Shown: positions 62,560 to 64,000 of the stretch, piece after piece
How positions within the stretch are numbered: the stretch's first letter is position 1
Layout of the letters: each line of letters opens with the position of its first letter
Source of the DNA: Doryteuthis pealeii
Taxonomy: Eukaryota > Mollusca > Cephalopoda > Myopsida > Loliginidae
DNA: 64,000 nt
Direction of reading: 5' to 3'
NCBI GenBank assembly: GCA_023376005.1
Contig: CM042138.1
Span: 99,386,619 to 99,450,618 of the forward strand
The notes under the pieces: generated by a model
Database searches by the model: none
The model's input: only the letters and a program-made list of their open reading frames with translations
What the model was told of the DNA's origin: nothing
Program-made: the position numbers and the translations under genes

Positions 62560-64000
62560 TTAAGTCTACCAAATGAGCTAAAGCAATGCATATACTGTAA
62601 GTTATCTAGGCATTAAATGATCCCATATATCTAAAGCAATGCATATACTGTAAGTAACCGAAATATCAAAATGATTTGATTAGGCATTAAATGATCCCAA
62701 ATGGTTGATATGCCATGAAATCAAGGCAATGCCATTTGAGATGAGCTAAGCAATGCCGGATAACCGAAATATCCATTAAATGATGGTTGATATGGTGAGC
62801 TTGGACAAAATGGTTGATATGCCATGAAATAACCAACCAAGCCAATTAAGTCTACCAAATGAGCTAAAGCAATGCATATACTGTAAGTAAACCGAAATAT
62901 CAAAATGATTTGATTAGGCATTAAATGATCCCAAAATGGTTGATATGCCATGAAATAACCAACCAAACCAATTAAGTCTACAAATGAGCTAAAGCAATGC
63001 ATATACTGTAAGTAAACCGTATCAAAATGATTTGATTAGGCATTAAATGAAAATGGTTGATATGCCATGAAGCCAATTAAGTCTACCAAATGAGCTAAAG
63101 CAATGCATATACTGTAAGTAAACCGAAATATCAAAATGATTGATTAGGCATTAAATGATCCCAAAATGGTTGATATGCCATGAAATAACCAACCAACCAA
63201 TTAAGTCTAATGACTAAAGCAATGCATCATGATTAGCATTAAATGATCCCAAAATGGTTGATATGCCATGAAATAACCAACCAAACCAATTAAGTCTACC
63301 AAATGAGCTAAAGCAATGCATATACTGTAAGTAAACCGAAATATCGCTCCCGAAATATCAAAATGATTTGATTAGGCATTAAATGATCCCAAAATGGTTG
63401 ATATGCCATGAAATAACAACCAAGCCAATTAAGTCTACCAAATGAGCTAAAGCAATGCATATACTGTAAGTAAACCGAAATATCAAAATGATTTGATTAG
63501 GCATTAAATGATCCCAAAATGGTTGATATGCCATGAAATAACCAACCAACCAATTAAGTCTACCAAATGAGCTAAAGCAATGCATATACTGTAAGTAAAC
63601 CGAAATATCAAAATGATTTGATTAGGCATTAAATGATCCCAAAATGGTTGATATGCCATGAAATAACCAACCAAGCCAATTAAGTCTACCAAATGAGCTA
63701 AAGCAATGCATATACTGTAAGTAAACCGAAATATCAAAATGATTTGATTAGGCATTAAATGATCCCAAAATGGTTGATATGCCATGAAATAACCAACCAA
63801 GCCAATTAAGTCTACCAAATGAGCTAAAGCAATGCATATACTGTAAGTAAACCGAAATATCAAAATGATTTGATTAGGCATTAAATGATCCCAAAATGGT
63901 TGATATGCCATGAAATAACCAACCAAGCCAATTAAGTCTACCAAATGAGCTAAAGCAATGCATATACTGTAAGTAAACCGAAATATCAAAATGATTTGAT
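62560..64000 (-). repeat. 126-bp satellite array, continuing past the window
   Basis: From about 63280 on, monomers repeat at 126 bp (GCTAAAGCAATGCATATACT starts at 63697, 63823 and 63949) and the last four are nearly identical. Left of that, monomers are shortened, shuffled and point-mutated. Each monomer holds GGCATTAAATGATCCC and GGTTGATATGCCATGAAAT, the tail motif of SINE-C and repeat D, plus ATCAAAATGATTTGATTAGG, found in the repeat D variant at 43260-43600 (inverted). 126 is a multiple of three, so a 42-residue repeating frame stays open on the minus strand (for example 63504-63989). I regard it as non-coding. Confidence 0.95.

Noticed and set aside
63504..63989. 161-codon repeat protein with hydrophobic 42-residue units
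   Set aside because: The frame stays open only because the 126-bp monomer is a multiple of three. Scrambled monomers nearby break it freely, and no promoter or start is conserved.

Overview
The window is eukaryotic, AT-rich (rough estimate about two thirds A+T) and almost entirely non-coding. Dense tRNA-derived SINEs, long TA/TG/CA microsatellites, LINE relics, mariner/Tc1/hAT DNA transposons, Penelope-type repeats and a hammerhead ribozyme point to an invertebrate metazoan. A mollusc, possibly a cephalopod, is my best inference from the TA/TG/CA load and the SINE styles. No single marker proves the species.

Only one piece of an ordinary cellular gene is convincing. It is a first coding exon on the minus strand (23204-23508) of a phospholipase B-like protein, with a signal-anchor segment, an NSTG end that matches the NSTGW family motif, a clean GTAAGT donor and a TATA box just upstream. 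The following exons should lie at lower coordinates but I could not find them. Nearly all long open frames elsewhere are translated microsatellites or tandem repeats.

Repeat families, named here for reference: SINE-A (A box TAGCTCAGTCGG, tail TTACTTAC); SINE-B (head GTGTAATGGTTAGC, then TGCCCCATACTTCTGG); SINE-C (head GTGGCGTAGTGG) and repeat D (GACCCGGAGTGGTAGTACC), which share a 3' end GGTTGATATGCC; SINE-E and SINE-F, which both end GGGTTGGGTAAAT; repeat K (TCGGCATTCCC); hAT-G (TIR CAGTGATGCTGATAG); hAT-H (TIR TAGGGTACCACC).

Layout. 0-23 kb: two hAT-H copies, four hAT-G copies, a 517-bp hAT with perfect 8-bp target duplications, nested and tandem SINEs, several hairpins. 23-24 kb: the gene exon. 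24-31 kb: LINE 3' ends, a 1.8-kb TATG/TGTG minisatellite, a mariner relic and a gag-pol relic lying between two diverged copies of one segment. 32-38 kb: SINE-A copies, a 5S-derived repeat, a 420-bp fold-back element, mariner relics. 39-41 kb: a Penelope or retrozyme-like locus with an intact-looking type I hammerhead ribozyme. 41-48 kb: mariner and Tc1 relics, an LTR candidate, repeat D arrays. 48-54 kb: a 1-kb polypurine tract, a 48-bp minisatellite of at least 14 units, a 103-bp minisatellite. 54-62 kb: SINEs, another LTR candidate and a second 5S-derived repeat. 62.56 kb to the end: a 126-bp satellite that appears to have grown out of the SINE-C/repeat D 3' tail.
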